Source: Petasospora fabianii | Taxonomy: Eukaryota > Ascomycota > Saccharomycetes > Phaffomycetales > Wickerhamomycetaceae | Length of the DNA stretch: 64,000 bases | Reading direction: 5' to 3' | NCBI GenBank assembly: GCA_022641835.1 | Contig: CP048715.1 | Location: forward strand, 496,001 to 560,000 | Shown here: positions 50,339 to 61,226 of the stretch, piece after piece | How the letters are laid out: the number at the start of each line of letters is the position of its first letter | How positions within the stretch are numbered: position 1 is the stretch's first letter | The notes under the pieces: generated by a model | The model's input: the letters and a program-made list of their open reading frames with translations, nothing else | Told to the model about the DNA's origin: nothing | Database searches by the model: none | Position numbers and translations under genes: made by a program

Positions 50339-53300
50339 TCATTTCAAACCCTTCAAGATCTTCTCCTTGTCCTCAGTAGACAACAGATTAATCACCTCAG
50401 CCAACCCACTAATGGCGGAGTCATGGTTAGATCTGATGAGCTGAGCAATATTCTGGGCAAAGGCTTCATCCTTCAACTGCTTCACGGTGGCATCCAACTC
50501 GCCATGGTTTTCTTCGATCCAAGTGGCAACGGCTCTGTCATTCTCATACTCCAAAGTTGGTGGGTACCATGATCTCAATCTGGCAACCTTTTCAATTCTG
50601 GTAGCGTGCTGCAACGTCTCACCAATTCTCTTGATCAAATACTCCTCGTTCAAACGACGACGAATTCTCCAAAAGAAGAAACGTCTAGCATCAACCCACT
50701 CCAACTCCTTACGGATAGTACCCTTGGCTAACATACGACCGGATCTGTCATGCAAGTCAGCAAACTGAACAGAAATCTGCTGGTAGATTGGCAGCAAGGC
50801 CTTCTCACGAGCAGCTAACTCAGCAGAAACCTTCTGGTGCTCCTCAGCAGACAAAGATGAGTCAGATAACTTCTTCTTCAAGTCACCATAGGTCTTGTCC
50901 AATCTTGCCATCGTGGCAATGAGCTTCTCACGACGGTACTTAATACCAACCATACCTTCAGGCTCCAAGACACCAGCTCTGGATTCCAAATCAGCATACA
51001 TCTCCATCATGTCAGAGTTGATGGTTGGATCAACAACAACCCAAGAACCACCTCTCAATTCACCAGTTGGAGGAATGTAGGTGATGATAGGCTGTTTGAA
51101 GTCAACAAGGGCATCAACGATGAAAGAACCGTACTTCAAGACCTCATTGTACATATCACGCTGACCACCAGAGAAACCTCTCCAGTTAGCCAAGATCATC
51201 AATGGCAACTGCTCACCATTGTTGAAGTCATTGATGGCCTGAGCAGTCTTGAAGGCAGAGTTTGGATACCAGACCTGACCAGCCTCCTGAATCATCTGTT
51301 CGGTGGAATCTGGGTTGGCTGGGTCAGCTGGAAGAAGGTTCTCAACCATACGAGTCTCAACACCGATGACACCAAATGGAATACCACCGAGTCTAGCTCT
51401 ACCAACGACAACACCCTTGGCCCAGCCACTGAGTGTCTCTTGGAAAGAGTTCTTGTCAAACAGACCAGATTCGAATGTACCATCCTCGGTCTCACGACCA
51501 GCAATCATCCATCTGACATCATACTGCTCATTACGGACTGGCGAGTACTCAACATCTCTGTCCCAAGAATCCTCTGGAGACTCCAAAATTGGCACTGGCA
51601 TGTTGCGCTTAGCTGGAACATAGGACAACCAGTTCATGATCTGCTCAACACCAGCCAAGTCATCAGATGCAGTCAAGTGAGAAACACCGTTCTTGTACAT
51701 GATCTGAGTACCACCAAGCTGCAAGTTGGAGGAGTACACCTCACGACCAAGCAATTTGTTGATGGCAGGGGCACCAGTCAAGATGATTGGCTGACCCTCA
51801 ATCTGAATGGCTCTCTGGCCCAATCTCACCAGGTAGGCACCAATACCAACAGATCTGCAAGTCACCAAAGTGATGGTGAAGATGTCCTTGTAAGCCTTGG
51901 AAGTGGCACCGGCAATCAAACCGGAACCTCTCAAGCACTCTACACCTAAGCCATCCTCAGCACCAATGATAGCCTTGATGATATGTCTGACCTGGCCATC
52001 CTCAACAGATCTCTCAGTGACAACGGTCTTGGCTTGGTCGCTCTTTGTAAGCTTCTCCATACCATCCTCATTCAAGTACAAGTACTGGAAGCCCTTCTCT
52101 GGTTTACCCTGCTCGTTCCAAGCAACCTGGAACAATGGGATCAACTCCTCAGCGATACCAATTCTGGCACCAGAGTTGGCAGACAAGTAGATTCTTGGAA
52201 TACCAAGCTTTCTAGCCAGTTCAGTCACCTTATTGAAGAAGTAGTCCTCTTGTGGACCAAAGGAACCGATCTTGAAGGTAATATCGTTGGCAACAACCAA
52301 GAGCTGACGACCTCTTGGGTACTCTGGTGTCTTGACAAAGATCTTGAAACCAACCATACCAATGACGTTTGTACCTGGCTCTCTGTCAACCTCAGTCAAG
52401 ATGTCAGCATCATCCAAAATCAACTCAGTGGCTTGGAAGAAGTCCTCTGGAACCTTAGCATCTGGTGCGTATCTCTTCCACTGAGACAAGGTAGCCTGGC
52501 GGAACAACTCTGGGAAGTCGTAGACATAAGTGGTACCCATGAGATGAGCCTTGTAACGCTTCGGTTGCAACTGCTCCTTGGCTGGATATGGTGTAGAAAT
52601 TGGTCTCAAGTGCATGGACCCTGGAGTACCAAGAGACTTGAAGACCCAGTCACCATGAGCGTTCTTGACCTCCATGTACAACTCAGACTTCACAACGTAA
52701 CCAGAGACGTTGTTGATCATGGCTCTCAATGGGAATGGGGCACCTGTCTTTGGATCAGTACACATGATTCTGATCTCAGCGGCAGCAATTCTCAATCTCC
52801 ACAATCTTCTGCCAAATCTCTCCAAGAATCCACCAAAGGCAGCCTCCACATCTTCTGGAAGAACGTTGAAGACTGCAGAGAAGTTGATGAAGATGTGGTT
52901 CAAGTCAGAGTTGGATGTATCGATGACCTCAAGAGCATCCAAGATGTCAGACATCAATCTGTTGGCCTCAGAAGTCAAATACTCCTGGATGGTGATATCA
53001 TCACGGATACGACCAGTTCTGATGATACCTCTGGTAAAGAATCTCTTGTCAACAGAAGAATTCTTCCCAATGGCCTCGTAAACATGAATATTTCTGTTGT
53101 CGGTGAAAACTGGCTTGATGTTGAAGTTGGACAATCTACCAAGCTCAAGCTGGTAAGCCAAAGCTGGCTCAATGTGACGGATGGTCTTGTCCTCACCGTA
53201 GTCTGGACCTCTGAAGGTGTAGTATCTTGGGTAAGAGCCGTCAGTAGCACCAAAGACAAAGGTAATACGGCGAATGGAAGTAGCGACCAAGTCATCCTTA

Positions 53301-56300
53301 GCATCATCAAGAATGTCTCTTAATCTCACCAGGATCTCCTCCTCGGTCTCGAAACCGTCCGAGTTGGCAACAACAACGTTAGCAACGTTGGACAAGACAG
53401 CGTTAGTCTGGGCAGCTCTGTTAGGGGCAGGACCACGAGAAGAGTCGGAAGCACACTTGCGTGGGATTTTCTCCAAACCTCTCAACAAAGACTCCTCAAC
53501 ATCATCCAAATGCTGAGCTGGCACAAGAAGACCAGTTCTGAGCGGCTGAGAGTCATCATTGGACACAAAAGTCAAATCAGAGACAGACACTGCTCTACCC
53601 ATGGCGGTCTTACCAGACTGACCCTTGGCCTGTGGAACGGCATTGAAAGCAGCAGAAGACAAAGATGGCAACTGGAATCTCCATTCTACAATTGGTGGCT
53701 CACTAGTGGCAGCACCAGAAGTGTGGTGAGTCAAATTACCAACCACGTTGTAAGCACGGTAAGCACGACGAATGTAGACCTCAGCAGCGGCTGCGGCAAC
53801 ATATGGGTTCTCGTGAACCAAGAACTGAGTTAAAACGTCGAAAACAATGTACTTGGAGTCAATCACATCCTTCAAGACATCCAACTGTGGAGCGCGATGC
53901 TCACTCTCGATGGCACCATAGCTTGGTTGGACAACAGACGATTTTAAGATGTGCTCCAACTGCTCAGATCTTTCCTTGATGGATGGCAAAGAACACTGAA
54001 TGAGAATTTCCCTGGCCTTGATGGAGACCTTGGCAGTGGCCCTAGACTCCAACTCAACAATCTGCTTCAATGGAGTACGCAAAGCGTCGGCAACGTCACT
54101 GCTCTGTTGGCACAAGGGCTGGTAGTGCTTCAGGATGGCAAGGACCAAAGAGTTCTTGGCAGAGCATCTGGAGTGAGACAAGACAGTGTTAACAACCTTT
54201 TCCAAGTCTGCCTTGTTCTCATCACGAAGCTTCAAAATGACGTCCTCTTCTCTGATGTTGGACCCGGAGAAGAGCTTCTCAACATTATAGTACTCACTGG
54301 TCAAGTTGGCGAACACTGAATGCTCATGGGCCTCCAAGCCCTTGGCGTAACGTTCCGTGATATCAAGCAATGGAGCAATGACCTGGTTGAACAACGGATC
54401 AGAGTCTGGAGAGGAAGCAGCCTTCTCAAGTAGCTTTGAAATCTGTCTTGCAGGGAATGGAGCAGATCTTTGGGCTGATCTAGAAATCAAGCCAGTGAGC
54501 TCGCCATCCAACTTAGCTGGAATTCTGGAATGCAAAGCAGATATCTGCTGGTTCCACTCAGAGTATGGCAAAGTTGGGTCTCTCAAAACCTCGATCAAGT
54601 TCTGCAACGTAGAGTTCATGACAACCTGGTTGTCGTAACCAGCCAATGTGTTGGTCAAAGTAGATAACAAAGCCTTGAACTTGTAAGCTGGCTTGGTACC
54701 CTGAATAGTTGGAGTACCGAACTGTGGCAAGACACCTTCAAATGGCAATGCGTGCTTGACCTTAGATGGGTCGTCAAGAGCGAGGATAGCCAAGATGTCA
54801 CCAGCAGTGACATTGGAACCTGGCTGCTTGACAAGCTGGACGATACCATCCTCTTGGGCAATCAATGGCATACACATCTTCATGACCTCGACCTCAGCAT
54901 AAGCCTGGCCGGCGTTAACGTGCTCACCGTTCTCAACCAAGTACTTCACAAGCTTACCTGGAGATGGAGTTCTCAGCTGGGTTGGATCATTTTCAACCTC
55001 TAACAGACAAGTTTTAGAATCGACAGATAATCTGGTAGCACCAACCTGCTCCTTCCAATAGACAGTGTGGGACTTACCATCCAGGGCAATCAACAAACCA
55101 CCATCAGACAACTGCTTGACACCAACTTCAACCTTGGAACCATTGAGGAACAAAGTATACTTGTCAGCTGCAGACTGCGCACAGGTGAATTTGTATCTGT
55201 AACCCTCGTAGATGAAGTCAACTGGATAGATGGTCTTGAGCAAGTCCTTGCCTGGAACCTGACCCTTCTCAAGGGAAGCGATATAGGACTCACGAGCCTC
55301 CTGGGAGGTGATGTGGGCCTTGGTAACAGCACCACAGATAGTGGCGATGGTGGTATCTGGTCTCTCAGCAGTCAACTTCTTGGAGATCAACTCATCCAAC
55401 CAACCAGTAGTGATAGTGTTGTCCTCAAAATCGGTAGTCTCCAAAAGCTTGATCAAATACTCAACAGTGGTTTTGAAGTCACCTCTGATAGACAACTCCT
55501 TAAGAGCAACAACCATGTGCTTTCTAGACGCTTGTCTATTCTCACCAAAGGCAAAGATGTGACCAAACTGAGAGTCGGAGAAAGAGTGGATGGAGGAGTG
55601 ATTGGCAACAGAGAAGTAACCCCAAACGTTGGAAGATGATCTGAAGTTCAACTCGTGCAAAGAACCACCAGATGGCTTGAAACCTTCGCTTGGGTCCTCA
55701 GAAGTGATACGACAAGCGGTACAGTGACCCTTTGGAACTGGACGTCTTTGAGAGGACTTAGAAACCTCAGACTCAAAGTCAAAGTCGATCTCGGTAGATG
55801 TGTGTGGATCAACACCGTAGAACAGTCTGATGTCTGATATTCTGTGAAGTGGGATACCCATAGCAATCTGCAACTGGGTAGCTGGTAAGTTGACACCGGT
55901 GACCATCTCAGTAGTTGGATGTTCGACCTGAAGTCTTGGGTTCAACTCCAAGAAGTAGAACTGCTCATCAGCGTGAGAGTATAAGTACTCAACGGTACCA
56001 GCAGAGACGTAACCAACAAGCTTACCCAATCTGACGGCAGCCTTCTCCATCTGGGTGAAGGTGTCGCTCTTGGCAATGGTGACTGGAGCCTCTTCAATGA
56101 TCTTCTGGTGACGTCTCTGGACAGAACAGTCACGACCAAAGAGAGAGATGTTCTTACCGTACTGGTCAGCGAGCAACTGAACTTCCAAATGTCTGGCATT
56201 ACCAGCCAACTTCATGATGAAGATTGGAGAACCTGGAATCTCGTTGGCAGCCTGGTGATACAGGGCCTCAAAGTCTTTCTCATCGTCAACCTTTCTGATA

Positions 56301-57079
56301 CCCTTACCACCACCACCTTCGGAGGCTTTGATCATGACTGGGAAACCGATTTCTCTGGCAGCCCTGAGACCTTCCTCTGGGGAGGTAACACAACCCTTGG
56401 CATATGTAGTATCATCAACAGAGACCAAGTTGGTCTTCTCATCAACAACAACATCCTTGACACCAGTACCAGACCATGGGATACAAGGAACGTCAGCGTG
56501 TTGAGCAACAATTGTGGAGGAAATCTTGTCACCGAGGGATCTCATAGCAGAACCTGGAGGACCGATGAACAAGATTTTTCTCTTGGAGGCAGCAAGCTGT
56601 TCTGGTAGCAGCGGGTTCTCGGAAGCGTGACCCCAACCAGCCCAAACAGCGTCGACCTCGGTTCTCTCAGCAATGTCGACAATCAAGTCAACGTTGGCGT
56701 AGTTGTTGTTGTTTGTACCACCTGGGACTTCAACGTACTGGTCAGCCATTCTGATGTACTCGGCGTTGGCTTCCAGATCCTCTGGAGTAGCCATAGCGAC
56801 AAACTGAATGGTTCTTTCATTGCCAAAAGTCTCGTATGCCCATTTTCTAATGGATCTGATCTCCTTGACGGCAGCGATACCGTTGTTGGCAACCAAGACC
56901 TTACGGATAACCGTGTGACCACCGTGGTCCTTGACGAAGTCGGTAAGTGGACTTGCCTCGGCAACGTCAATGGTGTTGAGACCAATAAAATGGCTTGGAA
57001 GAGTCTTATGCATGGTGGAGTAGTCCGCCTCAACCTTCACGGAAGAGATGGCCACTTCACTCAAGTTATCTTCACTCAT
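50339..57079 (-). CDS. ACC1: Acetyl-CoA carboxylase
   Basis: This is a 2246-residue cytosolic enzyme (yeast 2233) making malonyl-CoA for fatty-acid synthesis. The biotin carboxylase domain covers ~55-560, with an ATP-grasp glycine loop in KASEGGGGKGI and EVQLLADQYG. The biotin carrier has EVMKMCMP with biotinyl Lys734 (Lys735 in yeast). The large central region of BC-CT connectors is followed by the carboxyltransferase from ~1480 on, with NSGARIG and LANWRGFSGGQRDMY. Codon bias is strong, and a 446-codon antisense frame inside it is an artefact. The coding part is intronless. A possible intron lies in its 5' leader. Confidence 0.97.
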   Translation of the reverse strand: MSEDNLSEVAISSVKVEADYSTMHKTLPSHFIGLNTIDVAEASPLTDFVKDHGGHTVIRKVLVANNGIAAVKEIRSIRKWAYETFGNERTIQFVAMATPEDLEANAEYIRMADQYVEVPGGTNNNNYANVDLIVDIAERTEVDAVWAGWGHASENPLLPEQLAASKRKILFIGPPGSAMRSLGDKISSTIVAQHADVPCIPWSGTGVKDVVVDEKTNLVSVDDTTYAKGCVTSPEEGLRAAREIGFPVMIKASEGGGGKGIRKVDDEKDFEALYHQAANEIPGSPIFIMKLAGNARHLEVQLLADQYGKNISLFGRDCSVQRRHQKIIEEAPVTIAKSDTFTQMEKAAVRLGKLVGYVSAGTVEYLYSHADEQFYFLELNPRLQVEHPTTEMVTGVNLPATQLQIAMGIPLHRISDIRLFYGVDPHTSTEIDFDFESEVSKSSQRRPVPKGHCTACRITSEDPSEGFKPSGGSLHELNFRSSSNVWGYFSVANHSSIHSFSDSQFGHIFAFGENRQASRKHMVVALKELSIRGDFKTTVEYLIKLLETTDFEDNTITTGWLDELISKKLTAERPDTTIATICGAVTKAHITSQEARESYIASLEKGQVPGKDLLKTIYPVDFIYEGYRYKFTCAQSAADKYTLFLNGSKVEVGVKQLSDGGLLIALDGKSHTVYWKEQVGATRLSVDSKTCLLEVENDPTQLRTPSPGKLVKYLVENGEHVNAGQAYAEVEVMKMCMPLIAQEDGIVQLVKQPGSNVTAGDILAILALDDPSKVKHALPFEGVLPQFGTPTIQGTKPAYKFKALLSTLTNTLAGYDNQVVMNSTLQNLIEVLRDPTLPYSEWNQQISALHSRIPAKLDGELTGLISRSAQRSAPFPARQISKLLEKAASSPDSDPLFNQVIAPLLDITERYAKGLEAHEHSVFANLTSEYYNVEKLFSGSNIREEDVILKLRDENKADLEKVVNTVLSHSRCSAKNSLVLAILKHYQPLCQQSSDVADALRTPLKQIVELESRATAKVSIKAREILIQCSLPSIKERSEQLEHILKSSVVQPSYGAIESEHRAPQLDVLKDVIDSKYIVFDVLTQFLVHENPYVAAAAAEVYIRRAYRAYNVVGNLTHHTSGAATSEPPIVEWRFQLPSLSSAAFNAVPQAKGQSGKTAMGRAVSVSDLTFVSNDDSQPLRTGLLVPAQHLDDVEESLLRGLEKIPRKCASDSSRGPAPNRAAQTNAVLSNVANVVVANSDGFETEEEILVRLRDILDDAKDDLVATSIRRITFVFGATDGSYPRYYTFRGPDYGEDKTIRHIEPALAYQLELGRLSNFNIKPVFTDNRNIHVYEAIGKNSSVDKRFFTRGIIRTGRIRDDITIQEYLTSEANRLMSDILDALEVIDTSNSDLNHIFINFSAVFNVLPEDVEAAFGGFLERFGRRLWRLRIAAAEIRIMCTDPKTGAPFPLRAMINNVSGYVVKSELYMEVKNAHGDWVFKSLGTPGSMHLRPISTPYPAKEQLQPKRYKAHLMGTTYVYDFPELFRQATLSQWKRYAPDAKVPEDFFQATELILDDADILTEVDREPGTNVIGMVGFKIFVKTPEYPRGRQLLVVANDITFKIGSFGPQEDYFFNKVTELARKLGIPRIYLSANSGARIGIAEELIPLFQVAWNEQGKPEKGFQYLYLNEDGMEKLTKSDQAKTVVTERSVEDGQVRHIIKAIIGAEDGLGVECLRGSGLIAGATSKAYKDIFTITLVTCRSVGIGAYLVRLGQRAIQIEGQPIILTGAPAINKLLGREVYSSNLQLGGTQIMYKNGVSHLTASDDLAGVEQIMNWLSYVPAKRNMPVPILESPEDSWDRDVEYSPVRNEQYDVRWMIAGRETEDGTFESGLFDKNSFQETLSGWAKGVVVGRARLGGIPFGVIGVETRMVENLLPADPANPDSTEQMIQEAGQVWYPNSAFKTAQAINDFNNGEQLPLMILANWRGFSGGQRDMYNEVLKYGSFIVDALVDFKQPIITYIPPTGELRGGSWVVVDPTINSDMMEMYADLESRAGVLEPEGMVGIKYRREKLIATMARLDKTYGDLKKKLSDSSLSAEEHQKVSAELAAREKALLPIYQQISVQFADLHDRSGRMLAKGTIRKELEWVDARRFFFWRIRRRLNEEYLIKRIGETLQHATRIEKVARLRSWYPPTLEYENDRAVATWIEENHGELDATVKQLKDEAFAQNIAQLIRSNHDSAISGLAEVINLLSTEDKEKILKGLK

Positions 57080-59608
57080 AGCTTTGAGGTGGGGATGTGT
57101 GCTAAAAGTGTGTGAGTGTGTGATAGGTGGATAGCGTGGCTTCGGAGTGTGGGAAAGCGGAGCTCGGCTAGTGGATAGGTAGGGGGATAGTGCGTGCCCG
57201 AGTGGACGTAGTGGAGTTCGCCAGAGTCGGGTGGGAAGTAGCCTTTGAATTCTGGCAGAGATGTTAGTGGTCAGTCCTCACAGGGCATCCAATATGTGCC
57301 TGCTGTTCTGTCTGGCGTTGGCGATGCTCAGAAGCGCCAGCTGTGTTCGATAGTAAAACGCGTGGGGCAGAGAAGAGTCTCGTGAGAGGAGTATGGGATT
57401 TTCTCGCGGGACGAACTCTGTTAAGAACAATGGATTGCCGAATAGTCCAAGTGTAGTTGTGAGCGTAAACTTTGGGAGCAAGGACAATGGCAGTTGTGGT
57501 GACAGTAGGACCTGTGGATCTAGCTCTCCCCGTGTGAGCGAGCGCCAGCCCAGCCCAACAAAGCTAAAAACGTTGAAATTTTTGACGCGGGGACACACAC
57601 GTCAACAAAAGATCGCGATGCGATGAGCTCGTGGAGACATTCTGTGGAGTATGGTGATGGCGGGCTAAAACTGCTTTGGACAGCCTCTGCAATAGTGTGT
57701 TTGATGTGGATTGTGGCAAGAGCCTTTTTGTCGGGGCTTCTTGTGGTGCTGTGAGCGTGAATCAACGCCAGATTGCGATAAGGGGTCGGCAGTAGGGTGG
57801 ACAGAAGATGGCGATAGGACAGAACAGGCGGTGATTGGACAAATACAGGGCTTTGAAAATATAACTTACGTATTCAAAAGTCAAATTCACCTTAATGGGA
57901 GGTGTTTATGTCTGGGAAAAGAGGATAACCAGTGCCTGAGTGTGGGATGATCTGGCGATATAGTTTGGATCCTCGAAGTGCGTAGGCCGTGGGGACGAGG
58001 GCTTCTTCTGCGTGTGACGTGGGAAAGGGAGCAGAGAGGCAACAGGTCGAGAGCCGTGGGCGTGGTGTATGTTTTAATTGACTACAACCGTAATGCGAGG
58101 GTGGCGGAGGAAGAAGGCTGCTTTTAAGAATCAAGCTGATACTCCCCAGTCCCAGCAAAAGGGGTCACCCTCCTTGTTGAATTCGCCAACAACCGCGACG
58201 TTGCTGGGGCTACAGCATTGACGTAAGCGTCTTGTGCGCCTAGTTCGCGCTGTGCCTGGTTGGCGTGCCTCCTCGAACAAGAGAGATGTGCTGCACTAGA
58301 CATTGAGGTTTCTGGTGATGTCACGATTATCAACAGCAGTAAGAATCAGAACTGTTGGATTTTTCTGCTGTTCGTTACGCGTCCAATAAATGAATCGCCG
58401 ACCGGCCCAGAACTCTTCCCGAGCCAGGTTCTCATCTCTTACAATTAGCATTCACATGGCTCCCACTGAACTGTCGAGATAACAAATTTTGAACCTTCTC
58501 GAAACCATCAGTATGCCCCTTCTTGGGCGGTAAGCGTCTCGTCTTTCAGTCGGTGTTCTTTCAGGAGCTATCCCTACATTGATCTGGCCGCTATGCGGAA
58601 CAATAGGCTGGCTGCCGACCCCCCTAGATCCCGCGATAACCTGCGCCGGCGTCTCAGCTTTGTTTTCTAATCTGGTGTACGGGTGGCCAACGCCAAAACC
58701 TTTAATTGTCGAAATAATTACTCTTTTGTCATTTTGAAGGGTAAAGTCCATGATGAAAAACCATAGAATCTAATGCTATACCTTCTGATGAAATTTCCTT
58801 GCGTAAGAGCTATAGTTTTTTTCAAAACAATTATTTATGGTTCCGTATAAAACAAAGAAATTTAACAAACTAATGTCATCCTCAACATAATTTTCTTTAA
58901 AAAGGTAAACATAAAACGGTTCCCTTTTGAGTTTATGATTGTAGCTCCAGCTCGATGTCTATTAAGCCTCAGTCTCTAAATGATACCTTACAACTACTTA
59001 AATTACCTATCTGCTGTTGATATCTAGAAAAACCCAGACACCTGCACATTCACGAATTACCGAACTGTATGCATTTACCTAGAGACTGTGCTATATAAGC
59101 ACCAGTCGAGACGTTATCCTGCAGATCTTGGTCATCACCAATTGAAATGGCTATTTTGGTACATTTGAGATCAAAATATTGAGTGTAGGCGTATTGATCA
59201 TACAACCTGCTGTGGGTACCGCGACCAGTAGTGTTAACAAGACATACCAATTGTACCAAGGTAACTTTACCTTCAATTGTTAGTTGGTGCTCAGTTCAAG
59301 CTACAGCCTATACATATCAGAAAAGGAGCACGTTTTAGCGATATCGTGCTCTTAAAAGTATATGAAACCGTCCGGGTTATGAGAATCATAAAATTTAGGA
59401 TCATGATGTGGTCTCGTCACTCAATCGAGCACCAACAAACGGCACAATCTTTGACGTATGTGACGTTACACTATAATCTTTCTTGCGAAAAAACACTCGG
59501 TGATTCTAATGGTATTGTATGTGGAGCGGCAGTGAGTGCTGTTGCAAAGCTTGAAACCTGTACAGTACCAGCCTGACTTACGGGAGCCCCCTCTTTCAGA
59601 GAACTTAC
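57080..59608. other. 2.5 kb ACC1 upstream region
   Basis: It contains the ACC1 leader and promoter and no coding ORF with support. A candidate 5' UTR intron (57252-57869) is described in the findings. The part from ~58,730 to ~59,100 is noticeably AT-rich compared with the rest of the window. The right part is the upstream flank of the tRNA gene. Confidence 0.5.
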
Positions 59609-59680
59609 GGTCTAGTGGTGTAGTGGTTATCACGTCTGTTTCACTCACAGAATGTCACGAGTTCGAATCTCGTCTGGACC
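59609..59680 (+). tRNA. tRNA-Val(CAC)
   Basis: A full cloverleaf folds by eye over 72 bases. Acceptor stem GGTCTAG/CTGGACC has one G-U pair. The D arm GTG...CAC has loop GGTTAT-type bases. The anticodon stem TCTGT/ACAGA has loop TTCACTC (anticodon CAC, U33 present). The T arm ACGAG/CTCGT has loop TTCGAAT, and the variable loop is 5 bases. D-arm sequence GTGTAGTGGTTATCAC is typical of eukaryotic tRNA-Val. Position 37 is U, whereas a purine is expected, so modification or function may differ. CCA is not encoded. A pol III terminator follows. Confidence 0.9.
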
Positions 59681-59684
59681 TGTG

Positions 59685-59697
59685 TGTTTTCTTTTTT
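59685..59697 (+). terminator. RNA polymerase III terminator of the tRNA
   Basis: T runs (TTTT, then TTTTTTT) begin a few bases after the mature 3' end, the normal pol III stop signal. Confidence 0.75.
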
Positions 59698-59970
59698 TGC
59701 CTTTTTAGCCAGTTAAGACCAAAAAACCTGTTAGGAAACCAGATCTAAAAAAGGTTTAAAAAATAGCTAGTTTTATTTTCCTTGTCGTGCTCGTTATGTG
59801 CGCGTTGAAGACCTTGATCATACTGCAGCCTTTGCCGGGTCAGCTAAAAAGCAGGATTCGCGAATTCTTGGAGGAAGCGTCAAGGATTGCCCCACATGAT
59901 CCCCGCATAGAAACAATTGAGTAAGCTAAAAAGATAGTGAAAGCCATATAATCCAGTCAGTTGACTCAGC

Positions 59971-61017
59971 ATGCTACTACATAGGATATGGAAGCGAACC
60001 TTTTTAGTGCGCTCTTTCAGTTCGGGTTCTGCCCTGTTGCGAAGATTTGAAAGTTTGGAGGCGCTAAAGTGTTCACTACCAAAAGAGGTTGTGCTGACGA
60101 ATGACCAAGATACAACCAAGTACCTCAACAGCTTCAAGGATGTGTTTGACTATACACAGGAGTCATCTATTATTGAGCACAATGAATTGGAGAGAGCTGT
60201 GACGTCTCTTGTTCTCGAGGCACGAAAGCTTTCAGAATCAACATTCAAGAAGATTCTTCTTCTCAAACCACCATCATTCATGCTGGCTCCACTGCTTGCT
60301 GCATTCCAGAAAAGAGATACAAACCACGCAATATCCAAAGACACTGGAATGGTGGCGCTCCGTCATTCACTGTGGGAAGCTGATATCAAGAATGCTGTGA
60401 AAATTGTGGATCTGACATCGGCATCCCAACAATATTTTGAGATGATGAAGACAAAGAGAAACAAGACACTTCTCAAGTCATTTGTTGGACTGTGCGGAAG
60501 TGTCGGAGCTATAGATATTATACTCAGAACTTTCGAACTCAGTCCAACAATAGGTGTATATGGTATGGTGCTGACCTACATTGGAAATTTGTCCTTTTTT
60601 GGCTATCTTGCCTTTGGCGGGAAGATGGCTGGTAAAGTTAGTCACATTCAGTGGGATCCAAGTGTAGGAGCAAACACGAGATTCATCCGTGCCGACGAAC
60701 TGCTGATGTTTTCCAAGATTGCAGAAGCTGACATTCATCTCTCTAACAATGATGGGTTTGTGAGTGAAGGACTGAGAGAGGAGCTTGAGAAGAGGGACAT
60801 GGAACCGTTGCATCCTAAGAGCGATCTGTTGCTGCAAGAGTACTGGCAATCAGGTGGTGATAACTTCGAGTGGGTTGAACCAGATCAAGATCCTGCTGAT
60901 ATTTTGTGGAAGAAGCACATTGAGAACAAGAAACCAAACTTGCTGAAGGGTGACATCAAGTGGACCGATAAGTTGATCACAGGAGTAGAGAAGCCAGCAA
61001 CAGCTGAACATGCCTAA
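59971..61017 (+). CDS. Predicted mitochondrial inner-membrane protein, unknown function
   Basis: This is a 348-residue protein. The N-terminus MLLHRIWKRTFLVRSFSSGS is Arg-rich, lacks acids and has an RSFSSG-like cleavage context, a good mitochondrial presequence. The middle has two hydrophobic segments at about residues 172-215 (FVGLCGSVGAIDII and GVYGMVLTYIGNLSFFGYLAFGG). The acidic C-terminal part contains EWVEPDQDPADILWKK. It resembles fungus-specific membrane proteins of mitochondrial gene expression or respiratory assembly, but I cannot name it. The ATG at 59971 is in good position. It is convergent with HSP78, 209 bases away. Confidence 0.75.
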   Translation: MLLHRIWKRTFLVRSFSSGSALLRRFESLEALKCSLPKEVVLTNDQDTTKYLNSFKDVFDYTQESSIIEHNELERAVTSLVLEARKLSESTFKKILLLKPPSFMLAPLLAAFQKRDTNHAISKDTGMVALRHSLWEADIKNAVKIVDLTSASQQYFEMMKTKRNKTLLKSFVGLCGSVGAIDIILRTFELSPTIGVYGMVLTYIGNLSFFGYLAFGGKMAGKVSHIQWDPSVGANTRFIRADELLMFSKIAEADIHLSNNDGFVSEGLREELEKRDMEPLHPKSDLLLQEYWQSGGDNFEWVEPDQDPADILWKKHIENKKPNLLKGDIKWTDKLITGVEKPATAEHA

Positions 61018-61226
61018 ATGTATTTATTCAACCACCTATTTATTCTATTTATACTGATCTCTCACTAGCTAGAGACCATCTACAATGTCACCAGAGGTCT
61101 ACAAAATCTGCATTCCTAGAGCTTAAAGTCAAATTTATAACCAATATCTACGCCGTGTTGAGTATGTACAGTTTTAAAAGTCATAATCTTTTCATAGTTT
61201 GCTCATCAGTACGCCTGATAAGCTGT

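Noticed and set aside
51983-53323. 446-codon open frame antisense to ACC1
   Set aside because: It lies fully inside a conserved carboxylase coding region and is a codon-bias artefact.
30697-59363. 16-base identical word TGCTCTTAAAAGTATA near 30698 and near 59348
   Set aside because: About one such shared word is expected by chance in a window of this size, and the flanks differ.
59282-59436. 10-base inverted repeat GTTGGTGCTC near the tRNA, considered as a mobile-element end
   Set aside because: Such short repeats at this distance are common by chance, and no element genes or target-site duplication are seen.
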